A DNA stretch of 64,000 nucleotides from Tiliqua scincoides (Eukaryota > Chordata > Lepidosauria > Squamata > Scincidae): the NCBI RefSeq assembly GCF_035046505.1, contig NC_089822.1:80769659-80833658 (forward strand), given 5' to 3'. How positions within the stretch are numbered: the stretch's first letter is position 1; the number at the start of each line of letters is the position of its first letter. Shown in pieces: positions 8,874-21,482 of this stretch. The notes under the pieces were generated by a model, which worked only from the letters and a program-made list of their open reading frames with translations, was not told where the DNA came from and ran no database searches. Both the position numbers and the translations under genes were made by a program.

Positions 8874-11800
8874 GTAAGATTATACAGCCACCACTAACCA
8901 TCTGTGACTGGGAGAAAGTCAAAGAAATACAAAGAAGGGACTCATGAAAGTCCCACTCTCCTGTCTGCTTTTCACTGTCACGTTTGCTAACCTTCATTTT
9001 TTTTTTACTGCAAGAACAGATTATTTATAATGAATCTGAAGAAATGACACACTTTAATGGATAATCTTAAATATCAATTAAGCAACAACAGGGAATTTAA
9101 GTTTAGCAAAATGCATCAATATCCTGATACAATTAGTAGCCATATGACTGCATCACCTGCAATATCCCTTCAGTAACCCAGAATGACTTCAGAATGGTAA
9201 GCCACCTTGAAATGAACAGCAAAATAAAACCCATTATAGCAGATACATACAGGCATCGTGGCTCAACTAGCATTGTTTATTCTATAGTTCCTAATAATAA
9301 CGAGGAAGACTATTGTTTACCTGGTCAAAGACTGAGCATGACCATTTCACAGCCTACAGTGTTGACTAGATGCAATGGAAGCCAAACTAGTCCATCTGAA
9401 TACTAGTCAGTTAGACCACAAACTATTTCAAAATATTCCATGCCTCCCAGCAAAATGAAATTTATTGCTTTCAGTTAACTGATAATAACTACATTAAAAG
9501 AGGGAGGGAGGGAGAAATCTGTGTTTTTGTGTATTTTGGAAAATGTTCACTCAGACTTTAATTGAGTTATCATGCTGTATTTATTCGTAAGGATCTGATC
9601 TTTCTTTGAAAAGGCATAAGCCTTGGACAGCAAATTGTCCAATTTGTACTTTCTCTGGAATTTCAGGTAAGGTTTCTGTAATGCCTGCAGTCGTCCTGTT
9701 CCCTCAGTGCTGGCTGTTGTTTTATATCACCCTATGATGTCATATCCAGGCTCAATTATCAAAACTTGCATGAATTCATCTGTTTCAACTGACCTTTCAA
9801 CTTTATAATATAATATTTCTCCAACCAGAGAAGCAGTGTATTGGGGAGGGGAGGTTCAAGCGCTATGTAAACCTATACAGCTCCATTTCCAGCCAGTTCT
9901 ACAAATTGATTATTCTGATTACAATTAAGAACAGATTACTGGCCATGGATCAGTGGCATTTTACTATTGTATCATTGAGTTCACTCAGGGGGACATCAGG
10001 TTCCTATTGACCAAGTTCAATTATTACCTTTCCCAAAGTGCAATGAAAATAAGCATATTTCTTCGTCTCCTAAGAATGCAGACCTTTCCTGTCTCCTATC
10101 ATTTAATGTGGCCCCAAAGAAGAGGATTTCATCCAATCTCACAAAGATTAGTGTGTTCATTTAAACCTCGGTTTTCTCATGTTTTTTATAGTGAAGGTAT
10201 TTGATACCACCGACAGCTATTTTGAAATTTAGAAACGTTTCAAAGTACCTTTGTAATTTGTCATGATGCAAGTTACTTAAAGTGGGAGAAAAGTCGTAAT
10301 GTCTCCTTGGGTCTACTCAGGCCCTTGAGCAGGCATAAAGACACTTTCTGGGTAGTGGCCCAGTGTACATACATGGTATCAGATGAAAAGCTTGGAAATG
10401 TTCCAGATAACTGAGGAGTTCCTATGTTAAGGTTAGTTATACTGAAGTGTTTGCTGGTATCCCAAAAAGCGAAGAGTTTAAAATTTGGAGATGAATTTTT
10501 GTGAATACATCAGCAGCACAAGTTGTATAGAGTCATGCATTTGATTTGTGTGAATTCAAGTATACATGCTTGAGAAGAGAGAAAGAGGGAGAGTGGCCCA
10601 CCACCCAAAGTTATCTGGTCCACATGGAGCTCGGTTTCTGGCAGCTCAACAACCCTTCAGTATGGCGATGATGTGATTATATCACTGCCAAATGTCTAGC
10701 CCCTTTTCCCTTCAAGATTGCTGACCCCTAGTTTAAATAGTGCAGGCAATTCAGCTTGCTATTCCATTATATACATCCCAGTGTGTGTGCGAGATGAGAC
10801 AATAAATCCACAGTTCCCTCAGTCAGCTGAGTTCCTGCATGTCTCTCACATTGTGATTTTATTTTTTAAGACCTTACATATTTTTTGGTTTTAAGGGTCA
10901 TTTTGACTATATGTGATTTTCACCTTACGTGGTGATTCAGAATCTCGCCCTCTCCTAAGATGCCACTCAGCTATATTTCCATTGCAAAGTTCTGTTTCAT
11001 TTTAACTGTTTAAAATTAACTTCTTAATGCTCAAAAATTCCTCAATTTTTAATTGACAAAGATAAAATAAAAAGTTTCCTGCTCCACCCTAAAATCAGAT
11101 GACCCGCAAAGTATTTAAACAAAAATATCAGAGAAATTTTGAATAAAAGCATTGCATTCTGACTAAAGATTGCAGACAGATCTGTCTTCAACAGACACCA
11201 ACTCTCTCCTGTTGTCCCACACCAAGAGAAATTTTTCTTGACTATATGCAGACAGCTCTTTACTAAATTTTTTAAGCTACTCATCCCTTCTCAGTCCCCA
11301 GTAGTATCCTTTACATTAGTAATCCACCTTTTCCTCTTCCATCTCCTGGCTCCATTGAGCCATTTCAGGATTAATGAAACCTAGCACCATATACTCATAA
11401 CATGTCGTTGTTTAAACAAGGGAGGGGGGATTAAAGCCTGAAAACACAAGTGACAGGTTTATTCCTGCAGTCGTAAGTGGAAATGTCTTTTATCTTTATG
11501 AGAGTTGATTTGCTACAGTTGTTATGTTTCCAGAAAGTACATTAATCGCCTCATGCTTTTCAATTATACAGTTTTCAGGGAAATATGACTGCCCTGATTC
11601 TCTCTTATTAACCACTTGCCTATAAATTATGAGAAGTACAAGTTGTAAAATATCCAGCAGAACGGATAGAGTGACACATCCTATGTGGATCACAAACTTA
11701 GGTTAACAAAATGAGAGAGAGGGAGAATTTTTCATTTGACCCAAACAGATTAATTTATAATGCTGACCTACGGCACCTTAAAACAGTAATGAATGGTAAG

Positions 11801-12703
11801 TGGCAAAAGCTTTCATAGTCTCTTGTTTAGGAAAGCTGATGCCACAATGAGCCTTTCAGGTGCCACTGTTGGTTTTGCTAAAATAGAATAATGTAGCCAC
11901 TTCTCAGGATTGTAACATAAAACAATTAAATTGTATGTGTTTGAGGCTGCAGGGCTGTAGCAGAAGACATGGAGCATCTCACTCGTCTGCAACAGACACA
12001 CTCTGCTTAGCCGTACCAAAAGAAATGCTGTTGTATTTCTGTTCTGCTACACCCTACACAACTTGTGATCCACCAAACCAAACTCTGCCTACTAGCCATG
12101 TACTGTGTCCTAACATAACTCCCCTCACTCTTCTGACAGTCCTGAGCCAGTGGCAGCATGACCCAGAATGTTGCTCGATGCTGCCTCAGGTCGACCACCT
12201 CTACACATTAAAAAAAACAACAACACTAGTTATTGTACGCCTTGCACAGTTGCTCCTGTTGCAGAAGTGCAAGACCTCCAGTTTGATTTGCAGGAACTGT
12301 GCAAACAAAGGAGGAAATCCAAGCAGAAGCCCTGCACTTCAATGTTTGAAGAAACCACACAAGGAGCACAGTAGGGAGGTGGTGATCCATGGTCTGCCCA
12401 CTTTTAGTAGATGGAAAGCAGACCAGTGCAAATCGTATCCATGGCAGACTGGAAGAAGGGGGTGGCAAGAGCCAACTTGGGGCAAAGGGCACCCCAATCT
12501 GCCATCTTGTCCCCCTGCGATCTGTTGCTGCTGCAACCTGCAACACCTCACCTAATGGGCGAGCTGTCCTCAACAAAGAACAACTAAATCGAGTTTGTTC
12601 AATTAATGCTCTCCATACCTGGTTGGTGAGCTGCTTTTGGACTTGGTGGATAACAAATAATATAGGCCCGGTCTACTAAATGTCCCATTTTCTTTATTAA
12701 CAG
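8874..12703 (+). other. ADAMTSL1 intron (3.8 kb), little recognised
   Basis: Most of it is AT-rich sequence in which I see no named element. A possible hAT end (GATTGCTGACCCCTAG, about 10716-10731) and a faint LINE-tail-like phrase near 9200 are the only hints. The 206-codon open frame at 11935-12555 overlaps antisense frames of similar length, has no recognised domain and no splice support, and is considered chance. Confidence 0.55.
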
Positions 12704-12813
12704 TGCAACGGGCCATGCATTGGATCACGACTGGCAATACAACACAGGCAAGTTTTCTGTCAGACTAGAGATGGGATATCTGTGCCTTTGGACCAGTGCA
12801 GTTCTCTTCCAAG
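12704..12813 (+). CDS. ADAMTSL1: ADAMTSL1 exon, core of a thrombospondin type 1 repeat
   Basis: This short exon (110 bp) runs from phase 0 to phase 2. The acceptor is TTTATTAACAG and the donor AG|GTAAGA. It continues ...SAWSQ from the previous exon as CNGPCIGSRLAIQHRQVFC, then CQTRDGISVPLDQC and SSLPR. The CNGPCIG form is the variant second-cysteine motif that also marks this repeat in human ADAMTSL1. Unlike its neighbour it lacks the S/T needed for O-fucosylation. Confidence 0.94.
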
Positions 12814-13149
12814 GTAAGATTCATCAGTACATTAAAAATTGATCTCTTATGAGCCTATCCTGACATAACATTATCTATATAGTGACTATCAATTGTTAGG
12901 CACTGTGAACAGTTTCCTAGGAAGACACAATATAACCTTATATAAATAACGTTTTTTCCATTGTATTGCAATGCAAAAATATTTGCCAGACTGGGGAAAA
13001 AAAAAAATCACACTGATTTTGCAGAAAAGGGCTGTGAACAGGAGCCAGCAGAATCAAGCATCCTACAAGGAAAACAATTACTTCGGAATTTAGTCTAATG
13101 ATGACAGATGACTGGGGACTTATGACTGGGATGAAATAGCTTTATATGA

Positions 13150-13600
13150 TTTATGGCTGAATTCTATCAAGGGCCTGCGCTGGAGGAGTGCATGTTCCAC
13201 GGCTGCCACAAAAGTGCCGTAAAGTTCTTTGTGGCAGCACAAGGCCCAGGTGTGCTGGTGGGAAACCAGAGCCTTCCTGCTGGCACTGGCAAAGTGAGGC
13301 CCACGAAAGTAGATAAATCCAGTGCAGGGGTAGGGCAGAATGGGGAGGAGATGAGGCAAGGGGGGATTGGGCCTGGAAGGGGGCAGTGTCAGCGGCACCA
13401 GTATACCCTGAATCCAGAGGCCCTTCCTGAGCCTGTTCCACTTGCACAGATCAACACAGACTTGTGCCAGCAATATCACTGATGCAGGTTCCAATGGACC
13501 CATTGTGGCTTACCCCAAGGAGACCTCCAGAAGCCAAAAATCCCCTGCAGGATGCAGCATAGATGCAGCTGCTGCATTGCAGTGAAGGGATTTAGTTTGG
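13150..13600. mobile_element. GC-rich palindromic MITE remnant
   Basis: The stretch shares internal phrases with other copies: GGCCTGCGCTGGAGGAGTGC, CTTGTGCCAGCAATATCACT, CAAGGAGACCTCCAGAAGCC and GCAGGATGCAGCATAGATGC. The ends are too decayed to place exactly. The overlapping frames on both strands are a by-product of its GC-rich inverted arms. Confidence 0.5.
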
Positions 13601-13679
13601 CTTAGGCTGCCTGTTTTATAGTAGATACAAAATATTCTGAGTCAAACCAGCATCTAAATAGCCAATCCTTCCTCCTCCA

Positions 13680-13712
13680 TGTATGTATGTATGCATGCAT
13701 GTATGCATGTAT

Positions 13713-13764
<52 letters not shown>
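13680..13764. repeat. ATGT/ATGC then (TTTA)n microsatellite
   Basis: ATGTATGTATGCATGCATGT passes into about twelve TTTA units. It is the most repetitive AT tract in the ADAMTSL1 introns. Confidence 0.95.
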
Positions 13765-15882
13765 TGCCATCAATATGCATGGTATTTCACAGCAGAAGAG
13801 AGGACAGGTCCCTGCCCTAACAATTAAAAATTGTGAGCAGCTAACAATTAAAAATAGATCTGAGAGAGAGAACAGAGAAAGGGGAGTGGAGTGGTGCCAG
13901 AGAAGATGGGGAAGAATATGCCATTTCCTCATTTTATCATTTTATCATCGTTTGTATCTTGATGTATACTTGGATTTATACGTTTTATCTTATTGTGATG
14001 GCTATTAGCTAATACAATAAACAATCTTTTGAATATGCCATTATTTCATGTACCCATACCTTGGCTTAGCTGCAGTAAGATAGAGGGACTAGTCACTAGG
14101 CAAAGGAAAAGTCCAATCAGCTAAATCTTTAGCACTTTAGGTATTCAGCACTCTTTCCTGGATCACTTAATAATGATAAGTGCTGGAGAGGAGGAAATCC
14201 GAACCCGCTGCATCCCTAGGAGGGAAATGCCCATTCTGTGGGATGGACAGAGGGGACTCCACATTATATTGTCTTCTTGTGCTCATTTACAGTCTATGAA
14301 TGAGACTTGGTGCAGCTGAACAACCTCTAACAGACATCAGAGACAATTCTCCTCTGCACCATTTGCTTATCTCAGTACCACAGAGAACTTTTGTGCTTAA
14401 ACTCCTGCTCTGAGTGTCATTCTGATTCTTCTAATGCTGCCCCAATCAGGGGACTTAATATTTCCATGCAAGTTAACAGGTTCCAGTGTGGGATAAAAAT
14501 TTTATCTCTGTAGGAGTGTACCTTCATCCTGATTTGGAGAAAAGCAGCTGGGGAAGATGATTTTCAGTGGAAAACTTACATGAGGGGAAAGAGCAAAGAA
14601 ATCCCTCTCCCTTTGGGCTGTTCTTCCCCTCCAAATTGCAGCCTAAAGTCAAACCAGACATGATGCTCCTCGTATCATTTTTGCCTGTGTTTGTCTTAAT
14701 TACAGCAATAGCGAGGAGGGACAACCATGATCAGGACTATGGCGCATGGAGCAAGGGTATTTTTTACCCTTTCCCACTGCAGCATGGCCTCAGTTATAAT
14801 CTCTATGCTATAAAAACATTCCTCCTGGAATTTGTGGCAGCTCTAGGAGAGGGGGATATTTCATTGGGACCGTTCTGCAAAGTGAATGGGTTAAACTCCA
14901 TGTGCCATGGTGTTGATCCAGATACGTCCCTTTCCCCTCATGGCTGCTTTTTTAATTAAGAAAAAACACAAGCACACAAATCAATGAGCATCACATCTGG
15001 TTTCACCCTTCACAGCTGCATTTAATAGAGTGAAAACACTATTTTTAAAAAAAATCACATAATGTACACCCTTAAATTCACCTGATTGGCCTGACTCCAT
15101 TCCCTGAAATCTCATTATACTAATTGGTCCATGAGGTAAGAGTCACGTATCACAAAACAAGTTCTAGTTTCATCTAATGCTGAGAATTTCTGAGACTGAT
15201 GTTATCGGAAAATGACTAAACTCTGGGAAAGGTAGTACTTAGTTTATGTAGGCCTGGATGTATGCATGCTTGGATAGACTTACTAAATGCAAGAAAAGGG
15301 CACATCAGCCAATCTCCCGCAGACGGATTACTGCATTTTTTAAGTGGTGGGACTTGCGTATATGTTGTGATTACATATGAGTGCAGAAAATCCACAGAAC
15401 ATAGTACTGGACAGAGTTTGGCTCTCAGCTTTGTTTTAAAACACATTTAAAGCCTTTATGGTTGCGTGTTTATGGTTATGTGGACAATGCCTGATGAAAT
15501 CTCAGAAGTCAAAAGGGTGGTAAAACAAGATTTCCAGCACTTGGGAGCCTTCTGTAGCTTCTTACCTCTCCCTTTGACTGCACAAAACCAAAATAAAGAA
15601 TGCACAATCATAACAGCAGAAGAAATAATGCCAAACAAGACCAGAATTGTGATGTGCCGTCATGCAGAATTTGGAGAACCTTGGTGTAGAATTTCACATG
15701 TTTCCATGTGTTTGTACAGTTCACACACTTCTGATTAATGATTTAACAACACAAAATGGACCCTGATTTGACTTCTGTTTGGGCAACCCAAGGGCAGTTT
15801 CAGGGAAAAGACATCATAGTGTGGTCTTTAAGATCATTTCTGTGTTGTATTTTAGCATTTTATCTTTTCCTTTTGCTGTCAG

Positions 15883-16103
15883 GCCTTTGAGTACACAGAA
15901 CTGCTGGACGGACAGTTGCGGCGTACACTGGAGGGTTAGTTTATGGACTCTGTGTACAGCTACGTGTGGGAACTACGGCTTCCAGTCAAGAAGAGTGGAG
16001 TGTGTGCGTGTTCGCACCAACAAACCTGTGCAAGAACACTTCTGCTCCTGGAGACCAAGGCCTGCAAACTGGCAGCGGTGCAACATCACCCCCTGTGAAA
16101 ACC
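15883..16103 (+). CDS. ADAMTSL1: ADAMTSL1 exon, last thrombospondin type 1 repeat
   Basis: This 221-bp exon has acceptor TTTTGCTGTCAG and donor C|GTACGT, phases 2 in and 1 out. It encodes RPLSTQNCWTDSCGVHWRVS, which closes one repeat (CWTDSC) and opens the next (WRVSLWTLCTATCGNYGFQS). The exon ends WQRCNITPCEN, with an N-glycosylation site at NIT. This is among the most conserved parts of ADAMTSL1, and LCTATCGNYGFQSRRVEC appears the same in human. The open frame runs upstream of the acceptor, but that part is intron. Confidence 0.95.
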
Positions 16104-16642
16104 GTACGTTTTTTAGGGGGAAGGGCTGGGAGGCACCATCAGTTATAGGTCACTGCAGTTCTCAGATCCACGGATTGCACCCATTGCACAAGCGACTATA
16201 ACTGAAAGCAAATCAAGTTTGTTCTTGACAGAGTAAACAGTATTTCTTGTCAAGTTCCCCAAGTGTTAGGATTTCAACTCCTAAAATGTTTGCCATTAAA
16301 GCATTTCATCACAGCTGCCTCTCTCCGCAATTGGGGTGTTTTTGCAAGAAAAAGGCATGCTAAATCAGCACATAATGCCCAGAAGCCAAGTAATGCCTGT
16401 GCCAATCCTGGTTCTTATATGGAATGCATGGCCACAGTAGCATCAAATGCCATCGTAGTCTACTGCTTTTAGCACAGGCACCTGGCCCTCCTCCCAGGAC
16501 CTTCTCTGTGGTGGCTCTCTCCTTACAGAACTCTTATTTAGTTTTCCTTTTTCTGTTAAGAACACATAAAAACACAAAATACCACATTTTGAATATTTAA
16601 AATATTTGAATAAAATACAAAACACCATATTTTGGTGTTTGA

Positions 16643-16733
16643 CGGTCCAATCCTATGCATGTCTACTCAGAAGTAAGTCCCATTACAGTCAGTGGGGCTT
16701 ACTCCCAAGAAAGTGTGAATTAGATTGGGCTGT
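16643..16733. mobile_element. Short palindromic MITE (near full length)
   Basis: CGGTCCAATCCTATGCATGT at the left is mirrored by AATTAGATTGGGCTG at the right. AGAAGTAAGTCCCATTACAG is mirrored by CAGTGGGGCTTACTCCCAAG in the middle. It is the cleanest example of the family in this window. Confidence 0.8.
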
Positions 16734-16789
16734 AAGATATTTTTCAGAAATTAAGAGATAATTTTTCCAATTAGAAATAATACTGTAGC

Positions 16790-16943
16790 TGCAACTTGCA
16801 GCAACTGTTACCCTGCACATGCCTGATCTTGGAAGCTAAGCAGGGTCAGGCCTGGTTAGTACTTGGATGGGAGACTGCCTGGGAATACCGGGTGCTGTAG
16901 GCTTATATACCATAGTCTTTCGAGACTGAAGACTGCCAACCAT
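16790..16943 (+). mobile_element. 5S rRNA-derived SINE, copy 1
   Basis: The body is a 5S rRNA pseudogene: GATCTTGGAAGCTAAGCAGG, then CCTGGTTAGTACTTGGATGG and GAATACCGGGTGCTGTAGGC, which contain the internal RNA polymerase III control regions of 5S genes. The 3' part ATACCATAGTCTTTCGAGAC...TGCCAACC is not 5S; it matches the tail of the LINE-like fragment at 318-762. A functional 5S gene would lack this tail. It lies in the ADAMTSL1 last intron. Confidence 0.85.
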
Positions 16944-17543
16944 TTTATCTGCTGACACTATATCACCTACCTAGTACACTTTTAAAGTGTTTAAAATTAA
17001 TAAAAATGAGAACTTGGAATGAGAACTTGGAATAAAAACACGTAACATTGCTTTCTGCCTTTTTCATTTTTTTTCAAATCACAAAATCTGTGGAAAAAAT
17101 AAAACTATTTTGAAATGCATCTACTGATGAGTTGCTTTGCTGTTTTATTACTTTGAAGATGTACTATTTTTGAAACTCCTGAGCTGCCTTGACTCATTTG
17201 AGAGTGAGGTGGAACAGAAATCTTTTAAAATAAAATAAAAATAAAGAACACTGTTGCCCAGTAGGTCGTAAGAATGGCGAGGGCAGCCCTGCAATACATG
17301 CTCCTATTTGGGGCCTTTTCTACCTGTGACCAATAGGTAGAGCTGTGAAAAACTGGTCCAAAAGCTGCTTGGCGTTAAGATGTTCAGATGATGCAGTACA
17401 GTAATGTGAAAATGGGGCTGGTAGGGAAGGCAAGCATGACCAGAAATACCTAAGCCCTAAAACTATTCAGTAACTGAGATTCGAGATAATGGAATGCTCA
17501 TCCTTACTTGGGATAAGTGTAACTCTTGTCTCCCTTTTCCTAG

Positions 17544-17650
17544 TTGAGTGCAGAGACACCACCAGGTACTGTGAGAAAGTGAAACTGCTGAAGCTCTGCC
17601 AGCTCACACAGTTCAAGTCACGCTGCTGTGGGACGTGTGGAAAAGCATGA
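17544..17650 (+). CDS. ADAMTSL1: ADAMTSL1 last coding exon, PLAC domain and stop
   Basis: The acceptor is CCCTTTTCCTAG and the exon enters in phase 1. It encodes LECRDTTRYCEKVKLLKLCQ, then LTQFKSRCCGTCGKA and TGA (17648-17650). The six cysteines make a PLAC (protease and lacunin) domain, the usual C-terminus of ADAMTS-like proteins; the ending CCGTCGKA is that of human ADAMTSL1. Spliced after the previous exon it gives ...CNITPCEN-LECRD..., one residue different from human (Met). Together the six exons encode about 340 residues with no break, so the gene looks functional. Confidence 0.95.
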
Positions 17651-20600
17651 AGGTGGCAGCGGCAGCAAGTGGGAAGAATTGGACGCTCGCTGCCCATGCT
17701 CTGCTTGGTTGGGAGAGAGGCTGCTTGAGGAAAGGAAAATTGGAATAGAATTGCCCCACCTTCCATTTTATTTATTTATTTTTTCCTGTGTTTTTGTGTG
17801 TGTTTCTTTTCAAGAAAACCCTTTTGGCTGAGTTGGTTTGTAAAGAACTTGACAAGGTTTCTCTTCTAATGAGTTTGGGAGACAGAAATGCAGCAAGTCA
17901 CAAGTTCATTATGAGGGCAGAGACCAAGAGAGAGAGAGAGAGAGAGTGCACAGTGCATGTGCAGAAGCAAAAATCAGGAATGGAACTCTCCAGAAGATTC
18001 CAGGATGTCCTTAATGGGCAGAAGAAACATGCTGAATTGGAGCTGAGCAAACAGACCCTTCTAATACCTAGACAACATCAACAGTATGTGAATCAGATAG
18101 GAATACACATATGCATGGGGGATTAAGAAATTGAATGTTGATTAAACTTGCATTTGGACCCTGGAACACAGGGAAATTCAGATTCCCATTTACCCAGTGG
18201 TCATTTACCATAGTTGCCAACTGCAGCTTGGGAAGCTGGTCATCTGTAGCATTCCACCACTAGGTGATAAGAAATTTGCTACATATTCTTATCTGATCAG
18301 AAATCTGGACAAGCAGTAAACTTCTCTTCATCACTAGGTAGGATGTTCTAGGCAACTGGCTACCCAAGTGGTCGTATGCATCCATGGATAAATTGCCACA
18401 TGGCTCAGTAGTTGCTCATATTTGTCAGTAATGGATGAATTTGGCTTTGTTCTTCAGAAACGACTTGGAACTTCCTGTTCTTTGTCATGCATTGAATGCA
18501 TAACTTGATTTTTAAATCATGCACCCCAGAGCAAGCTTCATTGTATATATCACTTGAATGGACCTGTGGAACAATTTGAAGAGTGGATCTTTGTACCCTG
18601 ATTAGTCTTAGAAGAAAAGATACATCCGGGCTAGCACTTCTGTTACATTATAATTCACTTTTGCCTCTCACATGTGCAATGATGTCCATTTCTTTATAAT
18701 GCATATAATAGTAATGTCCATTTCTGTGTGCTCCCTGAGGCATCTGGTGAGATACAGGAAGCTGGACTAGATGGGCCCTTGGCCAGCAGGACACTTCTTA
18801 TGTTTTTAATGCATGTGATAAATTTTGACTTTAATTAACCCATTTTTGCCTGGCCCAGTTGGTGTACACAGTTGGTCCCTGTGGCTTATATATAATGCTG
18901 GGCAGAAATGGCTTTGAACAAGGGGGAAAAGGCCAAGTCACGACCATCAGGTTCCAGGTTCTGCTGCCAGTAGTCATTAAACTGGAAAATAATGAAGTTA
19001 ATGATTTTAAAAAAACGTAAATGGTATCTAAGATGAAAGGGCACGTAGTAGTATATATTCATTGTTAAAAAATGGAAGAAAAATGTTTGATGATGATAGA
19101 AGAGGAGGGGTAAGAAAAAGTCCAGAAAAAGGGACAGGGTGAGACCTCTATACCGGCCAATTACAGAAAGTACTGTATGCTTTTTAATGAGATGTTTGTT
19201 TCTGTACAATGCCCTCACTCCAGAAAGTGGAACAAAATCGGTATGCCCTGGTTTAAACATGACACTGGCCATTAAAAGAAAGCAAGACCTTACTCATGCA
19301 AGGTTCCATGGATCCAGCATTGAAACAGATTGACAGCATCTATGTGTGCAACACTAGCATACATGAGGCCACTAATTAGTGGTGTTCTAATGCTGCACAG
19401 GTGTAGATAACCCACCTTAAATGGGATGGAATCTCATGGATTTAGGAATTTGGGATTAAAGACTCCCTAAGAGGTCTGGCTTTTCTTAGCCCTGCCTGAT
19501 AGGATGTGACATGAACTTTGCTGCCTCCACGCACAAAGGAAATTACACATACACAAAAGATTTGTCAGTCTGGGCACATACCAGATCACACCAGCTTCAG
19601 TACATTTCCATCCAGGTAATGTGTTTAGGATCCAGGTTTAGCAGGTTGCAGTTCACAAGCCCATTAAGCTGGACTGCTGGGACTGAAGTCAATGTGCAGC
19701 CCAAAACAGGCACTTCCTTCAGAAGTGTGGATCCAACTGGCTGCTGCAACTCATTGAGACCATTTAGGTCAAGCCTAGCATTAGGAATTGTTTGACAGGT
19801 GTTCAGCAGACTTGCTTTTTGAGGTATGCAAAACATGGGTCGGCCTTATGCCGTTTGTGTGGGTCACATGCCGTCCTTGCAAGCTTTGAATGGTGTTGGA
19901 GGCTAGCCTGCATGGTGCAACCAGTGTGCCTGCTCCATGACCTGACACAGCCTGCAGAGTTGGCTCCCAAAAGCAGAGCGAGAAAGCCAGTTGCCTCATG
20001 TTCTAGTACTGCAACACTGACACGGCATGGTGGCGCATGGGACAGTTTCCATGTACTGTGACTTTAAGTGTCTACTGGATTAATATGTCTGAGCCTTAGT
20101 GTTATGAGGTGCTGAACTTCTTCAAGTCAATGAAAATCAAGTAGTCTCAAAAAAAGCTCTCAAGTAGGGGAAAAAAAAAAAAGCCTGGGCTACAAAGGCT
20201 TGGACCTGAACCTCTCCAGTACTGGTGGGTGGGGTCTCCAGTGCTGGAATTTTGAATCAGCAAAAGCTCGATAACAGGGCTTCACTGTACCTCAGATCTC
20301 TCCTGCAATGGAGTGTACGACTTGTGCTGCAGGAATCAAATGCAGCTCAAGTCCTGAGTAGCATTGACAGGTTGCCACTTTTATTATCCGTGCACAGTAT
20401 TTTAAAGCAAGCTTGGAAGTCCTTTGGTGAGGTCAGCATCCAATTTGTCTGACTGAATTGCCCCCAGGTTTGGGTCGTTCCAAAATATGCCTGGCAGGGA
20501 AAATGCTTTCTCTTCAGAAGGGGCTCTGAGCTATGATGTTGCTATGAATCAATGCAACGTTTATTTAAAAAAAAGAATGTCTTTCTGTGTACGTAAATGT

Positions 20601-21155
20601 ATCTTTTTGTGTATATTTATTAGAATTTCTTGTATAAAAAGTGCAATATGAATAACTGTACATTATGTTGTCCAGAGGAAACTATTTGGGGGAGCACTTT
20701 TCTGTGACCTCCCTCAGGGTGTTTTGTAATATCAGTGATAATGTATTCCCCTCCCTTCTTTTTAACAGCACTTGTGTTTAACCTTGTATGCTTTGATTCA
20801 TACAGGACAAACTGCAACATTTTGGAGGGGTACAGTGGGGGCTTTCTAAACTATTGGAACAGATAGTTACAAATGGAACAAAAGACGAATTCCTTACTCA
20901 TGAGATAGTGGCTGTTTGTAGGCAAATAGTTAAAACACTCAGCAGAGTATTAGCCTTTAATAGCTAATCTCACAGGGGTGATTGATGGCCCCTTTGATAT
21001 TCACTGTGTAATAACTACTTCTGAGGCAAGGTCCCTGATCCAGTGTTCTCTGGGGGTTTGGATAGATGCATGTGTAGGGCTTACACAGATAGGCTTCTCT
21101 GTTCATTGCATCATCAAGGGAAGCTCTATGCACACATCGCTTTGCTGTCTCCTCC
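17651..21155 (+). other. Probable ADAMTSL1 3' UTR and downstream flank
   Basis: No perfect AATAAA was found in the first few kilobases after the stop. ATTAAA occurs at 18141-18146. An AT-rich, UTR-like stretch at about 20570-20830 (TTTGTGTATATTTATTAGAA, CTTGTATAAAAAGTGCAATA) could be the true 3' end of a long UTR. A (GA)n run sits at 17926-17946 and a CR1 tail at 18718-18808. The real end of the transcript cannot be set from sequence alone. Confidence 0.4.
18718..18808 (+). mobile_element. CR1-like LINE 3' tail fragment
   Basis: CTCCCTGAGGCATCTGGTGA, then GGAAGCTGGACTAGATGGGC and ACTTCTTATGTTTTTAATG form the familiar end of amniote CR1 elements (compare the larger copy at 35285-35690). It was inserted in the ADAMTSL1 3' UTR or just beyond it. 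Confidence 0.75.
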
Positions 21156-21163
21156 ATTTATAT

Positions 21164-21482
21164 CAGGGGTCTCCAAACCCTGGCCCAGGGGCCAGATGTG
21201 GCCCGTGGTGAGCCTCTATCTGGCCCACGGCCAGCCTCTTGTCCCATGTAAGCCCCTGGCCCACTGTGCCAAACATGACTGGAACTGTGCTCTGGTTGCA
21301 CCTGGAGGGTGTTCTAAGGGCCAGCGAGTTTGAATGAATGAGCCCATTCATTCATTTATTCACACATCTAAGTTCCATCTCTAATTTATTTATATAAATT
21401 TTTGATTTAAATTTTTTCCGGCCCTCAAAACCGTGCCAGACATTTGATGTGGCCCTCTGGCCAAAAAGTTTGGAGACCCCTG
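21164..21482. mobile_element. hAT-like MITE with perfect 8-bp target duplication
   Basis: The element is 319 bp, flanked by ATTTATAT at 21156-21163 and 21483-21490. The inverted ends are CAGGGGTCTCCAAACC and GTTTGGAGACCCCTG. The interior repeats CTGGCCC/GGCCAG phrases and has an AT-rich middle. A longer relative is at 58060-58472. It is non-autonomous, with no transposase remnant. Confidence 0.9.

Larger units (their letters stand above)
12814..15882 (+). other. ADAMTSL1 intron (3.1 kb)
   Basis: It contains a GC-rich palindromic-family remnant (about 13150-13600) and an ATGT/(TTTA)n microsatellite (13680-13764). The flank of that microsatellite (GGACAGGTCCCTGCCC, TAACAATTAAAAAT) is typical of reptilian interspersed repeats. 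From 14040 to 15880 I recognise nothing; the 130-codon frame at 14567-14959 has no known domain. Confidence 0.6.
16104..17543 (+). other. ADAMTSL1 last intron (1.4 kb)
   Basis: It holds a short palindromic MITE (16643-16733), a 5S rRNA-derived SINE (about 16790-16943) and an L3/CR1-like tail near 17180-17250 (GAGCTGCC...GAGTGAGGTGGAAC, ending in AAATAAAATAAAAATAAAG). The rest is plain AT-rich intron. Confidence 0.65.

Noticed and set aside
11935-12555. 206-codon open frame on the + strand in an ADAMTSL1 intron
   Set aside because: It has no recognised domain, overlaps antisense frames of comparable size and has no splice or start support.
16801-16905. Functional 5S rRNA gene
   Set aside because: The 5S part is incomplete and diverged and is joined to a LINE-like tail, as in the two other copies, so it is a SINE.
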